A stretch of 64,000 nt of DNA from Salinivibrio costicola subsp. costicola ATCC 33508 = LMG 11651 (GTDB lineage Bacteria > Pseudomonadota > Gammaproteobacteria > Enterobacterales > Vibrionaceae): assembly GCA_000565345.1 (NCBI GenBank), contig AQOF01000006.1, forward strand, positions 44,963 through 108,962, in the 5' to 3' direction. The notes below the pieces were generated by a model. The model was not told where the DNA came from and did not search any database. It saw only the letters and a program-made list of their open reading frames with translations. The translations under genes and the position numbers were made by a program. Within the stretch, counting starts at the first letter, position 1. Each line of letters opens with the position of its first letter. Shown here one piece after another: positions 50,437-62,616 of this stretch.

Positions 50437-50658
50437 CTATTTCACTGCCTCTTGATCGACTGGCACAATTTGGCTGGCATGGTAGCCTTTGGGTCCTTCC
50501 TCGACTTCGTAGCTGACGGTTTGCCCCGCTTTTAATGTCTTATATCCATCCATTTGAATCGTAGAGTAGTGAGCGAATACGTCTCCTTCCCCTTCTCCTG
50601 GACAAATAAAGCCAAATCCTTTTGCATTGTTAAACCATTTTACTGTACCAGTTTCCAT
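50437..50658 (-). CDS. cspD: cold-shock-like protein CspD
   Basis: 73 aa from ATG 50658 (METGTVKWFNNAKGFGFICPG). RNP1 (KGFGFI) and RNP2 (DVFAHYS) nucleic-acid motifs are present. CspD in E. coli is a stationary-phase single-strand DNA-binding inhibitor of replication. The order cspD, then clpS-clpA on the other strand, is the same as in E. coli. That context and the EGEGDVFAHYSTIQMDGYKTLK sequence favour CspD over other Csp proteins. Confidence 0.93.
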   Translation of the reverse strand: METGTVKWFNNAKGFGFICPGEGEGDVFAHYSTIQMDGYKTLKAGQTVSYEVEEGPKGYHASQIVPVDQEAVK

Positions 50659-51484
50659 GCGACACATCCTTCTTGCATCAAACTTTGCATACCTCGTGAT
50701 AAACGCCTTGTCACCTTCTGGTTAGCCTTGAGCTTGGGATTCCCCCTGGCGCAGACTGACCGAAGCCAGCTTGGTCATTTACCTACCACACAATCCACTT
50801 TAGTAGATACTTTTAGGCAGTCAAGCGCTGGCTATAACATATAACAAGAATGTAATAATAAATCGAAAAAGTGTGAGGGAGTGACGATAATTCATTAAAG
50901 AACAGACATGTCATTTGCATGAATATCGGACTGTTATCGATGCTTTTTCGCTCGTGATAAGTGTTGTTTTTATGGTTTGTTTTATATAACACATTGTTTA
51001 ATAATATTTTGTTTGAGAGTTTTGTTTTTTGTTGTGATTTGACGTTGTTTGCCGGCGCGGTATCGCGTTTACGAATGCGTGTTAGCGCCAAATGCGTAAA
51101 CATGAAGGTTTATTGAATAATTGTAAGAAGAAAGAACACAGGATAAGCGAACATATGATCCTGCTTGCGTGGTGATAGCCCATCGGGTAGGTGTATGTCT
51201 GCCTTTTTTTTTGTGCACGCATACATGCATCCGGTTGGTAACACATTTTCATGGGCTTTGGCATAGTCAGTGAACGAATTTGCGTGTTTCACCCTATCTA
51301 TATGTGCAACGATAAAGCACTACCATGATTAACAATTGCTCAGACAAACGATGTTCGCATTGAAAAGGTTGCTGGAATACAATCTGTAGCTTAACTTTAA
51401 AGACAGGTGGACGGGATTCGTGGATGGCAGTGCTGCCCCGCCACACAATGAGCCTTGATACCCTAACAATGCATTGAAGTGGTT
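50659..51484. other. long AT-rich divergent region between cspD and clpS
   Basis: About 825 bp, the longest gene-free stretch. Much of it is clearly richer in A and T than the rest of the window (for example 50850-51050, with TTTTGTTTTTTGTTGTG). It holds the cspD and clpS promoters. Visible structure: GTTTACG (51067-51073) and CGTAAAC (51095-51101) as an inverted repeat. A 28-codon frame starts at ATG 51093 without a good ribosome site. A 96-codon minus-strand ORF is discussed under rejected items. No RNA gene recognised. Confidence 0.55.
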
Positions 51485-51805
51485 ATGAGTAATTGGAATC
51501 AATGGGGTTTGCCTGACGCAGAGCTTGAGGCGTCAGAAAAAACTAAGTTACAACCGCCATCGATGTACAAGGTGGTGCTCAACAATGATGACTACACTCC
51601 CATGGAGTTTGTTATCGAAGTGCTCCAGACGTTTTTTGCCATGGATGTGGACAAAGCGACACAAGTCATGCTGGCGGTGCACTATGAAGGAAAAGCGGTC
51701 TGCGGTGTGTTTACTGCCGAGGTCGCTGAAACGAAAGTGGCACAGGTAATGATGTATGCCAAAGAGCATGGCCATCCGCTACTGTGCACGATGGAGAAAG
51801 CGTAA
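51485..51805 (+). CDS. clpS: ATP-dependent Clp protease adaptor ClpS
   Basis: 106 aa from ATG 51485 ([19 protein letters not shown]); an upstream GTG at 51479 is in frame. ClpS delivers N-end-rule substrates to ClpAP. The binding pocket residues lie in [39 protein letters not shown] is the family core. 45 bp before clpA on the same strand. Together with bpt and aat farther on, the window holds the bacterial N-degron pathway components. Confidence 0.95.
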   Translation: MSNWNQWGLPDAELEASEKTKLQPPSMYKVVLNNDDYTPMEFVIEVLQTFFAMDVDKATQVMLAVHYEGKAVCGVFTAEVAETKVAQVMMYAKEHGHPLLCTMEKA

Positions 51806-51850
51806 GCTGCTTCATCACGCTTTAGCGCGGTTTTTGAGGGAGGTGCCTTT

Positions 51851-54115
51851 ATGCTTAACAAAGAACTTGAAGCAAGTTTGAACGGCGCGTTTGCACGTGC
51901 GCGTGAAAAACGCCACGAATTTATGACGGTGGAGCACCTGCTTCTCGCGTTAATCGAAAATGCGGCGGCGCATGAAGCGCTGGTGGCATGCCGAGCTGAT
52001 CTGGAGGCGCTACGCAAAGAACTCGACGCGTTTATTGAACAAACCACACCGCTGATCCCGGCGGATGATGAGTCGCGAGAAACACAACCCACGTTGAGCT
52101 TCCAGCGCGTCTTGCAACGGGCCGTGTTCCATGTTCAGTCATCGGGGCGCAGCGAAGTCAGTGGTGCGAACGTGCTTGTCGCTATCTTCAGTGAGCAAGA
52201 GTCGCATGCGGCTTATTTGTTGAAGAAAAATGATGTCAGCCGCTTAGACGTGGTGAACTATATCTCCCACGGCACCACCAAAGACGACAGTGAAGATCTT
52301 CCCAGTAGTGATATGGGGACAGAAGAAGCGGGCGCCGACCCAGGTGAAGATCGCTTAGAAAACTTTGCTACCAACCTAAACCAGTTGGCGCGCGTCGGTG
52401 GCATCGATCCCTTGATTGGTCGTGACAAAGAGCTTGAGCGAACCATTCAGGTGCTGTGCCGTCGTCGCAAGAACAATCCATTGCTGGTGGGGGAAGCCGG
52501 CGTGGGTAAAACAGCGATTGCCGAAGGGCTGGCGTGGCGCATTGTCGAAGGCCAAGTGCCCGATGTCATTAAAGACTGCGTCATCTATTCGCTAGATATT
52601 TGGCGTCGCGTCTTGGGCGGGATCCAAGTATCGCGGATTGATTTCGAAGAAACTAGCTTTAAATCAATTTTAAAGCAGCTTGAGAAAGAAGATCATGCCG
52701 TACTTTTCATTGATGAGATCCACACTATCATTGGCGCGGGTGCGGCAAGTGGCGGCCAAGTCGATGCTGCAAACTTGATCAAGCCGCTACTGAGCAGCGG
52801 TAAGTTACGTTGTATTGGTTCGACAACCTACCAAGAGTACGGCTCTATCTTTGAGAAAGAGCGTGCATTGGCGCGTCGCTTCCAAAAAATTGATGTGTTG
52901 GAGCCGTCTATCGACGATACCACCAAGATCTTGATGGGCTTGAAACCGAAATACGAAGCTCATCATGAAGTGCGGTATACCAACAAAGCGATTCGTGCGG
53001 CGGTTGAGTTGTCGGCAAAATATATCAATGAGCGTCACCTTCCTGATAAGGCGATTGACGTGATTGATGAAGCGGGCGCGCGATGCCGAATGGCACCTGC
53101 GAGTAAGCGTAAAAAAACCGTCAACGTGCCTGATGTTGAAACCATGATTGCAAAAATGGCACGGATCCCGGAGAAGTCGATATCTTCTTCCGATAAAGAT
53201 GTGCTGCAGTCGCTAGACGACAAACTTAAGATGTTGGTGTTTGGGCAAGATACTGCGATCACGGCATTGTCAGAGGCGATTAAACTCAGTCGTGCCGGCT
53301 TGGGTGATGATAACAAACCCGTGGGGTCGTTCTTGTTTGCTGGGCCAACAGGTGTGGGCAAAACAGAGGTGACCGTGCAGCTTGCGCGTGCCATGGGCAT
53401 TGAACTCCAACGTTTTGATATGTCCGAATACATGGAGCGTCACACCGTCAGCCGCTTGATTGGTGCACCACCAGGTTATGTTGGCTACGATCAAGGCGGC
53501 CTGCTGACGGATGCGGTGATTAAGCATCCTTACAGTGTGGTGCTGCTTGATGAGATCGAGAAAGCGCATCCTGACGTGTTTAACTTGTTACTCCAAGTCA
53601 TGGATAATGGCACACTGACTGACAACAATGGCCGCAAAGCCGATTTCCGTAATGTTATCTTGGTGATGACAACCAACGCCGGGGTGGCGGAAACGGTACG
53701 TAAGTCCATCGGTTTGATTCAGCAGGATCACAGCCATGATGCAATGTCGGAAATTAAAAAGGTATTTTCACCTGAGTTCCGTAATCGTCTCGACAATATC
53801 ATCTGGTTCAATCACTTGGATGAGCAGGTCATTTTGCAAGTGGTGGATAAATTTATTGTTGAGCTGCAAGCGCAACTGGATGCTAAAGGTGTCTCACTCG
53901 AAGTGACATCGGAAGCCAAACAGTGGTTGGCAGAAGAGGGCTACGATAAGGCGATGGGTGCGCGACCGATGGGGCGTGTGATTCAAGATAATCTGAAAAA
54001 ACCATTAGCGAACGAACTGCTCTTTGGTTGTTTGGTCAATGGAGGAACGGTTCGAGTGGTATTGAAAAACAACCGCTTGGACTTCCAGTTCAGTGATCAA
54101 ATGGAGCCAGCGTAA
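51851..54115 (+). CDS. clpA: ATP-dependent Clp protease ATP-binding subunit ClpA
   Basis: 754 aa. N domain (1-140), D1 AAA with Walker [10 protein letters not shown] and [12 protein letters not shown]2 AAA with GPTGVGKTE and [16 protein letters not shown]. The GLIQQDH region near residue 620 matches the IGL/F loop that docks on ClpP. It unfolds proteins and threads them into ClpP. Oddity: the D1 pore-loop stretch, normally DIG....GTKYRGDFEKRFK, reads [21 protein letters not shown] at about 52598-52668. Removing nine scattered single or double bases there restores GTKYRGDFEKRFK, so the ORF stays open by chance. I suspect a local sequence error. Confidence 0.94.
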   Translation: MLNKELEASLNGAFARAREKRHEFMTVEHLLLALIENAAAHEALVACRADLEALRKELDAFIEQTTPLIPADDESRETQPTLSFQRVLQRAVFHVQSSGRSEVSGANVLVAIFSEQESHAAYLLKKNDVSRLDVVNYISHGTTKDDSEDLPSSDMGTEEAGADPGEDRLENFATNLNQLARVGGIDPLIGRDKELERTIQVLCRRRKNNPLLVGEAGVGKTAIAEGLAWRIVEGQVPDVIKDCVIYSLDIWRRVLGGIQVSRIDFEETSFKSILKQLEKEDHAVLFIDEIHTIIGAGAASGGQVDAANLIKPLLSSGKLRCIGSTTYQEYGSIFEKERALARRFQKIDVLEPSIDDTTKILMGLKPKYEAHHEVRYTNKAIRAAVELSAKYINERHLPDKAIDVIDEAGARCRMAPASKRKKTVNVPDVETMIAKMARIPEKSISSSDKDVLQSLDDKLKMLVFGQDTAITALSEAIKLSRAGLGDDNKPVGSFLFAGPTGVGKTEVTVQLARAMGIELQRFDMSEYMERHTVSRLIGAPPGYVGYDQGGLLTDAVIKHPYSVVLLDEIEKAHPDVFNLLLQVMDNGTLTDNNGRKADFRNVILVMTTNAGVAETVRKSIGLIQQDHSHDAMSEIKKVFSPEFRNRLDNIIWFNHLDEQVILQVVDKFIVELQAQLDAKGVSLEVTSEAKQWLAEEGYDKAMGARPMGRVIQDNLKKPLANELLFGCLVNGGTVRVVLKNNRLDFQFSDQMEPA

Positions 54116-54164
54116 CGGCAGTTGCTCACGTAAGTGTTCATTAAAGTAAGCGTTCACCAAAGCA

Positions 54165-54192
54165 AAACCCGGCCTGAGAGCCGGGTTTTTTT
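54165..54192 (+). terminator. terminator of clpSA
   Basis: AAAACCCGGC, loop CTGAGA, GCCGGGTTTTTTT, 50 bp after clpA. Confidence 0.92.
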
Positions 54193-54208
54193 GACCGCGT
54201 TCGGAGGA

Positions 54209-54436
<228 letters not shown>

Positions 54437-54556
54437 TTAGGCTTATTCTGATAGCCAATTTTTTGACCGACAGATAATGCCTCTATTCTGAAAGTCTGTA
54501 AAGTTCGGGTGCGAATTTTACCCTGTTGGGGCGCACCTTGCTAGAAAAAATAGCGA

Positions 54557-55282
54557 CTATTGTGGAATAACTGGCCAGGAAAAGGCCCGCCACTGCTGAT
54601 TAATAAAGCGTTGGTGGGGATAATAGTCCGCTTTATAGCGCATCGCGGCGCAGGCATCGATTTGGTAGCCCAAATACAGCCAAGGTAACTGCATCGATTT
54701 TGCTAGCTGGAGTTGCGCTTGAATACTCACACGTCCTAATGAAAATCGGTGCTGGGGGTCAAAAAACGTATACAAGGCACTAAGGCCGTCATCCACCACA
54801 TCGCTCACCGCCACGGCGATCAAGCGTGAACGCTGTTCTTCATTTTGGTACAGATGAATAAAGCGCGGGGTTAGCCAATCACTATGGATAAAATCTAAGA
54901 AGTCTTGCCGTTTGGCCGGGTACATGTTGCCCTCTGAGTGACGGGCGGTAATATAGCGGTCATACAACTCGAACCAGTGGTCATCTAACTGGTCACTGAC
55001 GTGCATAGTGAGGCGCTTGAGCTGGCTGCGATGCCGCTTTTGACTTTTTGATGGGCGGTAATGGTCGACATCGACTCTCAACGCTTGGCAAGCCTGACAA
55101 GAAGGGCAATGAGGACGGTAGATGAGATGACCGCTTCGCCGAAAGCCTGCCGCTAACAGCGCGCCATAACGTTCGCGTTGATGGTATTCTGGAGACATCA
55201 CCACCGCGAGTTGCTCAGTTTGATCAGTAAGATACTGGCAATCAGCGCCTGGTGTGACACCAACTTGGATTCCAACACTCAT
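54557..55282 (-). CDS. bpt: aspartate/glutamate leucyltransferase Bpt
   Basis: 241 aa from ATG 55282 (MSVGIQVGVTPGADCQYL). Transfers Leu from Leu-tRNA to N-terminal Asp or Glu, creating N-degrons read by ClpS-ClpAP. Motifs: FRRSGHLIYRPHCPSCQAC with the conserved cysteines, YARHSEGNMY-like YITARHSEGNMYP, and LGYQIDACAAMRYKADYYP. The start overlaps the aat stop as ATGA, so the two transferase genes are coupled. E. coli lacks bpt; Vibrio has it. Confidence 0.93.
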   Translation of the reverse strand: MSVGIQVGVTPGADCQYLTDQTEQLAVVMSPEYHQRERYGALLAAGFRRSGHLIYRPHCPSCQACQALRVDVDHYRPSKSQKRHRSQLKRLTMHVSDQLDDHWFELYDRYITARHSEGNMYPAKRQDFLDFIHSDWLTPRFIHLYQNEEQRSRLIAVAVSDVVDDGLSALYTFFDPQHRFSLGRVSIQAQLQLAKSMQLPWLYLGYQIDACAAMRYKADYYPHQRFINQQWRAFSWPVIPQ

Positions 55283-55993
55283 GTTATTCTCCAATCGGCA
55301 AGATGTTGCGGTGGGTAGCCATCAGCAATAGGGCGGTCACGATGTGCGTGAAGCGCGTCGATAAACGTATGACGTGACCAAGGTTGCGCACCTAATGACG
55401 CTAAATGCGGTGTCATCATTTGGCAATCAATATATTGCCCTCCTTGGTGAGCAAAATATTGGCTGAATTGCCACAGCGCGAATTTAGACCCATTCGTTGT
55501 GCTTGAAAACATGGACTCACCGCAGAAAATGGCCCCCACCGACACACCGTATAATCCGCCGACTAATGTATTGCCTTGCCATACTTCCACGCTGTGGGCA
55601 TCACCTTGATGATGAAGCTGGCAATAGGCCGCTTGCATTTCGTGCGTGATCCAAGTTTGCTCCGGCCCTCGAATCTCGGCACAGATAGCAATAACGCGCT
55701 CAAAGGCCTGATTCAAGGTAACCGTCATTCCGGACTTTCTCGCTGCTTTTTGTAAGCTTCTGCTGGCGTGAAACTCGGTTGGCTGAATGATGGCCCGCTC
55801 ACTGGGTGACCACCATAACAGCGGGTCATCTTCACCAAACCACGGGAAAATCCCATTGCGATACGCAGACATTAGCCGAGCAGGGCTAAGATCCCCCCCC
55901 GATGGCAAGCAAGCCATCGGGATGATCTAGCGCCTCGGTGACGGGAGGAAAACGAACGTCATCTTGCGCTAAAGGAGGCAAATAGAGGGTCAT
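55279..55993 (-). CDS. aat: leucyl/phenylalanyl-tRNA-protein transferase Aat (frameshifted)
   Basis: Adds Leu or Phe to N-terminal Arg or Lys for N-end-rule degradation. Start ATG 55993 (MTLYLPPLAQDDVRFPPV). The frame breaks in an 8-C run at 55893-55900 on the plus strand: seven would give A-I-G-G-D-L-S-P-A-R-L. After this come YRNGIFPWF, WWSPSERAIIQP, GLYGVSVGAIFCGESMFS and YIDCQMMTPHLASLGA, all family signatures. About 237 aa. An inserted base in a long homopolymer is the simplest explanation. 15 bp after cydC; stop overlaps bpt. Confidence 0.93.
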
Positions 55994-56008
55994 CGTGTGC
56001 TCTCTGAT

Positions 56009-57724
56009 TTACAGCCGATGCATCAATTGTGCATAGCGTCCATTGGCATCGATCAATGACTGATGCGTCCCTTGTTCAACAATCTGACCGGCATCCATTA
56101 AGCAGACAGTGTCCATCTGCTCCAAGCCAACAAGACGATGGGTAATGATCACCACTGTTTTATCTTGGCAATGGGTTTTCAATAAAGACAGGATTTCGGC
56201 TTCAGTTTGCACATCTAAGCCTTCTGTCGGTTCATCTAAGAGCATAATCGGGGCCGAATGCAATAAACCACGCGCGATACCTAAACGACGGCGCTCACCG
56301 CCTGATAACTGGCGTCCACCATCGCCTAGCCAGGTGTCTAAGCCTTGCCCTTCTAATAGGCGCGCTAACCCGACCTGCGTCAATGCCTGAGATAATGCCG
56401 AGTCTGAGGCATTTGGACGGGCGAGAATGAGATTATCGCGGAGTGAGCCGTTAAAGAGATCAACCCGTTGCGTCACCACAGACATAGCATCACGTAACCT
56501 AGACTCATCCCACTCGCTCAACGGAACACCATCGAGTGTAATTTGCCCTGAGTCGGATCCCATGCACGCGTCAGCAAGCTCATAAGGGTCGACTTACCAC
56601 AACCTGTACGACCTAATAGCGCGACGGTTTGCCCTGCTGTGATGTCCAGCGAGACCCTTGATACCGCCTCTTGTGCCGCTCCAGGGTATTGATAGCTCAC
56701 CTTATTCAAGCCAATTGAACCTGTTACCGGTCCTTTGTGGCCATCGAGAGGGAAAGGAACACTGGGTGGGCGTTCTGTGATGGCGTTGAGCGTTTTGCGG
56801 CCGTGAGCGTTTTGCCTAAATACTGGAAAGCTGCCGTAATCGGCATCATCAGCTCAAAGCTTGCCATGGTCGTAAACGCTACCATGGCGATGAGGGGGCC
56901 TGGTGCACGATCGCCAACGCCATCGGCTGCCAGCCAAATCATCAAGACTAACGTGAGTCCGGTGGCTGCGATTAGCACGGCGTTAGCCCATCCTGTGATA
57001 CGGGCCATATTCGCTTGCGCGTTGAGCATCGCTTGTTCGCTGTCGTCAATGCGCGCACGATATCGCTCACGAGCGCCAAATAAGGCTAATTCTGCATGGC
57101 CTTGCAGCCAATCTAGCAGGGCAACGCGGGTTGCGGCATTTTGTTCTAGTTGATCTCGGCCTGATCCTTGCCCAGACGATAGAAAACGATCGGTAGACTG
57201 ACAAGCAGTACCAGCAAACTCAGACCCAAGGCAATACCAAGCGTCGGATCAAACCAGCCCAAGAATAAGCTCACGGCTAATACGCCCAGTACACCCACAA
57301 TCATGGGGCTAATAAGGCGTAGATAAACATGATCCATGGCGTCGACATCCGCCACCATGCGGTTAAGCAAATCACCATCACGCATATTCAGACGATGGTC
57401 GGGGACTAACGGCGCCAATTTACGGAAAAACGACACGCGGAGATCAGCAAGCAACTTGAAAGTAGCGTTATGGCTGACCACACGTTCCGCCCAGCGACCA
57501 AAGGTGCGCCCAATAGAAAACCCACGCACGCCCGCGGCTGGCAACATATAGTTAAAGGTGGCGATGCCTGAGATACCGGCCACTGCCGCTGAGGCAATGA
57601 ACCAGCCAGAGAGAGTGAGCAAGCCAATGGCGGCAAATAAAGTGGCAAACGCGAGGACAATGCCCAAACTTAAGCCAAACCAATGACGTTTATACAAGCG
57701 TAGATACGGCAGGAGTTCACGCAT
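56009..57724 (-). CDS. cydC: glutathione/cysteine ABC exporter subunit CydC (three frameshifts)
   Basis: Fused membrane-ATPase half of the CydDC exporter, which supplies reductant to the periplasm for cytochrome bd assembly. Start ATG 57724 (MRELLPYLRLYKRHWFGLSL) after GGAGAA. Membrane domain to about residue 320, then Walker A LLGRTGCGKST, signature LSGGERRRLGIARGLL and Walker B IMLLDEPTEGLD. Breaks: near 57160 (CAGGCCGAG, one G missing), near 56790 (CGCTCAACG, one C missing) and 56546-56548 (CAGGGCAAA, one G missing). About 573 aa. Confidence 0.92.
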
Positions 57725-59483
57725 CAAGATTTCTCCTATCGGCTGAAGCCAGCATCTCTGCCAGCGGCCTGTGTGCGCTAATTGATGATACTGGCCTTGT
57801 TGAACCAGCTTACCGTCGGCCATCAACCAGACTTGATCACTGTTAGCCAGTGCATCTAGACGGTGAGAGACCTGGATGCAGGTTTTAGCTTGAGTGGCAG
57901 CATGTAAGCTTTCAATGACCAGCTTTTCACTGTGTGCATCCAGGCTCGCAGTCGGTTCATCTAGCACCCATAACGCACCGTCTTGCAACAAGGCGCGTGC
58001 GACAGCGACACGCTGCGCTTGGCCGACGGATAAGCCGCCATTACGATCACCGACGGCGTGCGCAAGGCCATTTTTTAACCGCATCACGAATTCATCCACA
58101 TAGGCTTGTGTCATCACCTGGTTAATCGTTTCTGGACTCGCATCGGGGTTGGCGAGCGCGATATTATCGCGAATACTGCCATGGAACAGTTGTGATTTTG
58201 CCCTACCCAGCTAATGGCTTGTCGCCAATGCGAAAGTGCCAGCTCACTGCGTTCACAGCCATTAATGGTCAAGCTACCTCGGTAGGGAAGAAAGCCGAGT
58301 AACGCATTGAGTAAGCTAGATTTTCCGGCGCCACTCACGCCAACCAGTGCGATATGTTCACCGGGCTTAATATGAAAACTCATGGGACCGGCGAGTACCT
58401 GGCCATCTGGCTGAGCACTTCGAGATCCTCGGCAGTGATGGTGACCGTGGCCAAGTCGGGCGTTGCTTCTCCTTGCGTGCCTGTATCAGGCTCAGACGTT
58501 TAAAAATGTGACAATCGATTCAGCAGCCCCAATCGCTTGCGCTTTGGCATGATAAAAGGTACCGAGATCGCGAAGCGGTTGGTAAAACTCCGGTGCCAAC
58601 ACCAGCACAAACAAGCCGGTAAAGAGCGAAATAGGCGCTCCGTAATGACCAAAGTCAAGCTCACCGATAAAACTAAAACCAAAATACACCGCCACAACCG
58701 CAATCGAAATCGCCGTAAAAAACTCAAGCACCGCAGAAGATAGGAACGCGAGACGTAATACTTCCATCGTTCGTTGACGGAACGTATGTGACGCCAGGTG
58801 TAACTGATCGGCTTCGGCATCAACGCGATTAAATAGTTTTAGTGTGGGTAGCCACGTAAACGATCGTAAAAATAGCCGGATAAACGCTGCAGTGCTTTAA
58901 AATTCTTGCGGTTAGCATCGGCAGCTTTCATCCCGACCAGTGCCATAAACAGGGGAACCAGCGGTGCTGTGATTAAAAAGATCAGCCCAGATGCCCAATT
59001 GATTGGAAACACGACGACTAAAATCACTAAGGGGATCAAGACTGCGATCGCCATTTGGGGTAAGTAACGAGCGAAAAAGTCCTGTAACTCCTCAACCTGC
59101 TCAAGGATCAGGCTTGCCCAGCTCCCCGCGGGTCGCCCTTGAATACTCACAGGTCCAAGCGCATGAAGTCGGTTGAGTATTAACTGGCGGATGTGTTGCC
59201 GAATGACCTCACCACAGCGATAGCCAGTTTGTTCTTTGGCCCAACTACACCCAGCACGGGCTAAAACAACGCCGACCAATGTGAGAAAACTTGGCAGTAA
59301 GGCGTATTTATCGGTTTGCTCAATAATCAGTTGATGCAGCAGGTGGGCAAGAAGTGCTGCTTGGGCAATCAAAAGCACACCAGAGAGGAGTGCAATGCTA
59401 ATCGTCGCAACTAACCAGGGTTTGGCTAACGTGCTCTGCGACTTGAGCCATTGGGTTAGCGCCCGCTGTTTAGATTTATCCAT
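57717..59483 (-). CDS. cydD: glutathione/cysteine ABC exporter subunit CydD (five frameshifts)
   Basis: Partner of CydC. Start ATG 59483 (MDKSKQRALTQWLKSQSTLA). Six-helix membrane domain with SGYFYDRLRG and MEVLRLAFLSSAVLEFFTAISIAVVAVYFG, then Walker A VGVSGAGKSS, signature LSVGQAQRVAVARALL and LWVLDEPTASLD. Shifts at about 58851, 58500, 58409, 58193 and 57761; four are clearly a missing G or C, and the 58500 one is less clear. Repair of the last gives a C-terminus NLDA with TGA overlapping the cydC ATG (ATGCGTGA), as expected for this pair. About 590 aa. The open frame from 58117 through cydC is an artefact. Confidence 0.9.
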
Positions 59484-59560
59484 ATCATCTTATTATTTTA
59501 TCAAAGCCTGCCAACAGGCTGGGCAGGCCATCGAATGATAGCCTGCATGAGCGCGAGAAA

Positions 59561-60520
<960 letters not shown>

Positions 60521-60589
60521 TCACGTCTCCGAGCAGGAAAGAGGTTCGTTTTTTTGAATGGAGTGATTGTAGGTAAATTGGAAGGTTAA

Positions 60590-60614
60590 AGAAAGGGCAC
60601 CGTGATGGTGCCCT
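60590..60614 (-). terminator. terminator of ald
   Basis: On the minus strand GGGCACC, loop ATCAC, GGTGCCC, then TTTCTTT. Lies 26 bp after the ald stop and before trxB. Confidence 0.8.
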
Positions 60615-60639
60615 CTATTTCTATCATTGATATTGCCGA

Positions 60640-61764
60640 TTAATGGGCTGACTTCAGCGCATCCAGGGCATCAACGTATGGAAGATCAAAGCCTTCGGCC
60701 ACTTCTTTGATGGTAACGTGGCCACTGATCACGTTAAGACCGTTACGCAAGTGCTCATCTTGAACTAAAGCATCGCGATATCCCTTGTTCGCCAGCTTCA
60801 CAATGTAGGGCAGTGTTGCGTTATTTAAGGCAACCGTCGAGGTGCGCGCGACAGCGCCAGGCATGTTTGCCACACAGTAGTGGACAACATCATCAACGAT
60901 GTAGGTTGGGTCAGCGTGGGTCGTTGCATGTGAGGTCGCGAAACAGCCACCTTGGTCGATAGCGACATCGACAACCGCAGCGCCTGGTTTCATTCGCTTG
61001 ATATGGTCTTCGTTGACCAGTTTCGGTGCAGCAGCACCTGGGATAAGGACAGCACCGATAACCAAATCAGCGTTAAGTACGTGCTGGTCTAATGTTTCCT
61101 CGGTTGAGTAGACGACTTTGGCGCGGCCTTGGAATTCTTCGTCCAAGCGACGCAATGTATCGACATTTTTATCCAAAATAGTGACGTCAGCTCGGAGGCC
61201 AACCGCCATGCGCGCGGCGTTTGAGCCAACCACGCCACCGCCAAGTACGACGATTTTAGCGGGTTCGACACCAGGAACACCACTGAGCAGCATGCCCGAA
61301 CCGCCGTGTGATTTTTCTAACGCTTGTGCACCTGCTTGAATAGACATACGGCCGGCGACTTCAGACATTGGCGCTAATAGTGGCAATCGACCTTTAGAAT
61401 CTGTTACCGTTTCATAGGCAATGCAGATAGCTTTACTTTTAATTAAGTCTTCTGTTTGCGGAAAATCTGGTGCAAGATGCAAATAGGTGAACAAAATCTG
61501 TCCTTCGCGCAGCATGGCACGCTCGACAGCTTGCGGTTCTTTGACCTTGACGATCATGTCTGCTTTCGCAAATACGTCAGCGGCGGCAGGGAGAATGGAT
61601 GCCCCAGCGGCTTTATAGTCATCGTCAGAGAAACCAATACCGTTACCTGCATTGGTTTCAACATAGACCGAGTGACCGTGAGAAATAAGCTCACGGACAC
61701 TTGCTGGAACCATACCCACGCGGTACTCATGGTTCTTGATTTCTTTTGGAACGCCAATGATCAT
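60640..61764 (-). CDS. ald: alanine dehydrogenase
   Basis: 374 aa, usual length. NAD-dependent, interconverts alanine and pyruvate plus ammonia. The N-terminal [20 protein letters not shown] and KVKEPQAVE are substrate-site regions; [31 protein letters not shown] and [25 protein letters not shown] (Rossmann loop) follow. Divergent from lrp over 166 bp, so Lrp probably regulates it (inference). This arrangement is common in Vibrio and absent from E. coli. Confidence 0.96.
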   Translation of the reverse strand: MIIGVPKEIKNHEYRVGMVPASVRELISHGHSVYVETNAGNGIGFSDDDYKAAGASILPAAADVFAKADMIVKVKEPQAVERAMLREGQILFTYLHLAPDFPQTEDLIKSKAICIAYETVTDSKGRLPLLAPMSEVAGRMSIQAGAQALEKSHGGSGMLLSGVPGVEPAKIVVLGGGVVGSNAARMAVGLRADVTILDKNVDTLRRLDEEFQGRAKVVYSTEETLDQHVLNADLVIGAVLIPGAAAPKLVNEDHIKRMKPGAAVVDVAIDQGGCFATSHATTHADPTYIVDDVVHYCVANMPGAVARTSTVALNNATLPYIVKLANKGYRDALVQDEHLRNGLNVISGHVTIKEVAEGFDLPYVDALDALKSAH

Positions 61765-61930
61765 GCTGTCACCTCTTGTTTATTTAGTGTTATCGGCTGG
61801 CTTGTTATTGAAATTGCCAATTTTCGAGCTAGTATAAAGGCAATAAACCAGCATTTGATGCTAAAGATTGCTTAGATGTTATTTAATTTGGTATATCTTT
61901 TTGCAAGGAAGTAACAAGGTGGAATAAAAA

Positions 61931-62425
61931 ATGGTAGATACCAAAAACAAGCCCTCCAAGGAATTGGACCGTATTGACCGCAACATCCTAAATGAGCTGC
62001 AAAAGGATGGGCGAGTCTCCAACGTTGAGTTATCAAAACGTGTCGGTCTCTCTCCAACCCCCTGCCTAGAACGTGTGCGACGTTTAGAGCGTCAGGGCTA
62101 TATTCTTGGCTACACGGCACAGCTTAATCCCCAGTATTTAGATGCATCACTGCTCGTTTTTGTGGAAATCACACTCAATCGTGGCGCACCTGACGTGTTT
62201 GAGCAATTTAATAAAGCGGTGCAGACACTAGAAGACATCCAAGAATGTTCGTTAGTGTCCGGTGATTTTGATTACCTACTAAAGACACGAGTAGCTGACA
62301 TGTCGGCTTATCGCAAGTTATTGGGTGAAACCTTGCTACGTTCGCCCGGCGTGAATGACACACGCACTTACGTGGTAATGGAAGAGGTAAAACAAAGTAA
62401 TCATCTGGTGATCCACACGCGTTAA
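61931..62425 (+). CDS. lrp: leucine-responsive regulatory protein Lrp
   Basis: 164 aa, the usual Lrp size. N-terminal helix-turn-helix (DRIDRNILNELQKDGRVSN to LSKRVGLSPTPCLERVRRLE), then the RAM ligand domain (LLVFVEITLNRGAPDVFEQFN; ECSLVSGDFDYLLKTRVADM). Near-identical to E. coli Lrp from memory. Global regulator of amino acid metabolism responding to leucine and alanine. Upstream of ftsK, as in E. coli, and divergent from ald. Confidence 0.97.
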   Translation: MVDTKNKPSKELDRIDRNILNELQKDGRVSNVELSKRVGLSPTPCLERVRRLERQGYILGYTAQLNPQYLDASLLVFVEITLNRGAPDVFEQFNKAVQTLEDIQECSLVSGDFDYLLKTRVADMSAYRKLLGETLLRSPGVNDTRTYVVMEEVKQSNHLVIHTR

Positions 62426-62456
62426 GTGTTGGCCATAGGGTGAAGCAAAACATAAC

Positions 62457-62489
62457 TAAAGCCGGGCATTGCGCTCGGCTTATTTTTTG
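62457..62489 (+). terminator. terminator of lrp
   Basis: AAAGCCGGGC, loop ATTGC, GCTCGGCTTATTTTTT (one G-T pair), about 30 bp after lrp. Confidence 0.85.
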
Positions 62490-62616
62490 TACGCCATGAT
62501 TTAAAGAATGTGATATCTCGGTAAAGATTGAACGTAAACACGCATCATGCCTGCCGTCACGGCATGAATGTGATAAAGTCAGGGCAATCAGAGCAAGCCT
62601 CCATTCAGGGTGAGGA

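Noticed and set aside
50813..51103. 96-codon minus-strand ORF in the cspD-clpS gap
   Set aside because: It lies in AT-rich DNA with no good ribosome site, has a low-complexity Asn/Lys/Thr-rich translation and matches no family I know.
51060..51105. Integron attC-like site in the cspD-clpS gap
   Set aside because: There is an inverted repeat GTTTACG/CGTAAAC, but the core-site consensus (GTTRRRY and RYYYAAC) is not met, and no integrase or cassette genes are present.
54116..54208. tRNA gene between clpA and infA, expected by analogy with serW in E. coli
   Set aside because: The gap is 93 bp and is filled mostly by the clpSA terminator; no cloverleaf or TTCGA-type T-loop is seen.
57146..58117. 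ORF joining the end of CydD to the start of CydC
   Set aside because: Restoring one G near 57761 gives the normal CydD end with a TGA overlapping the cydC ATG. The join is a frameshift artefact.
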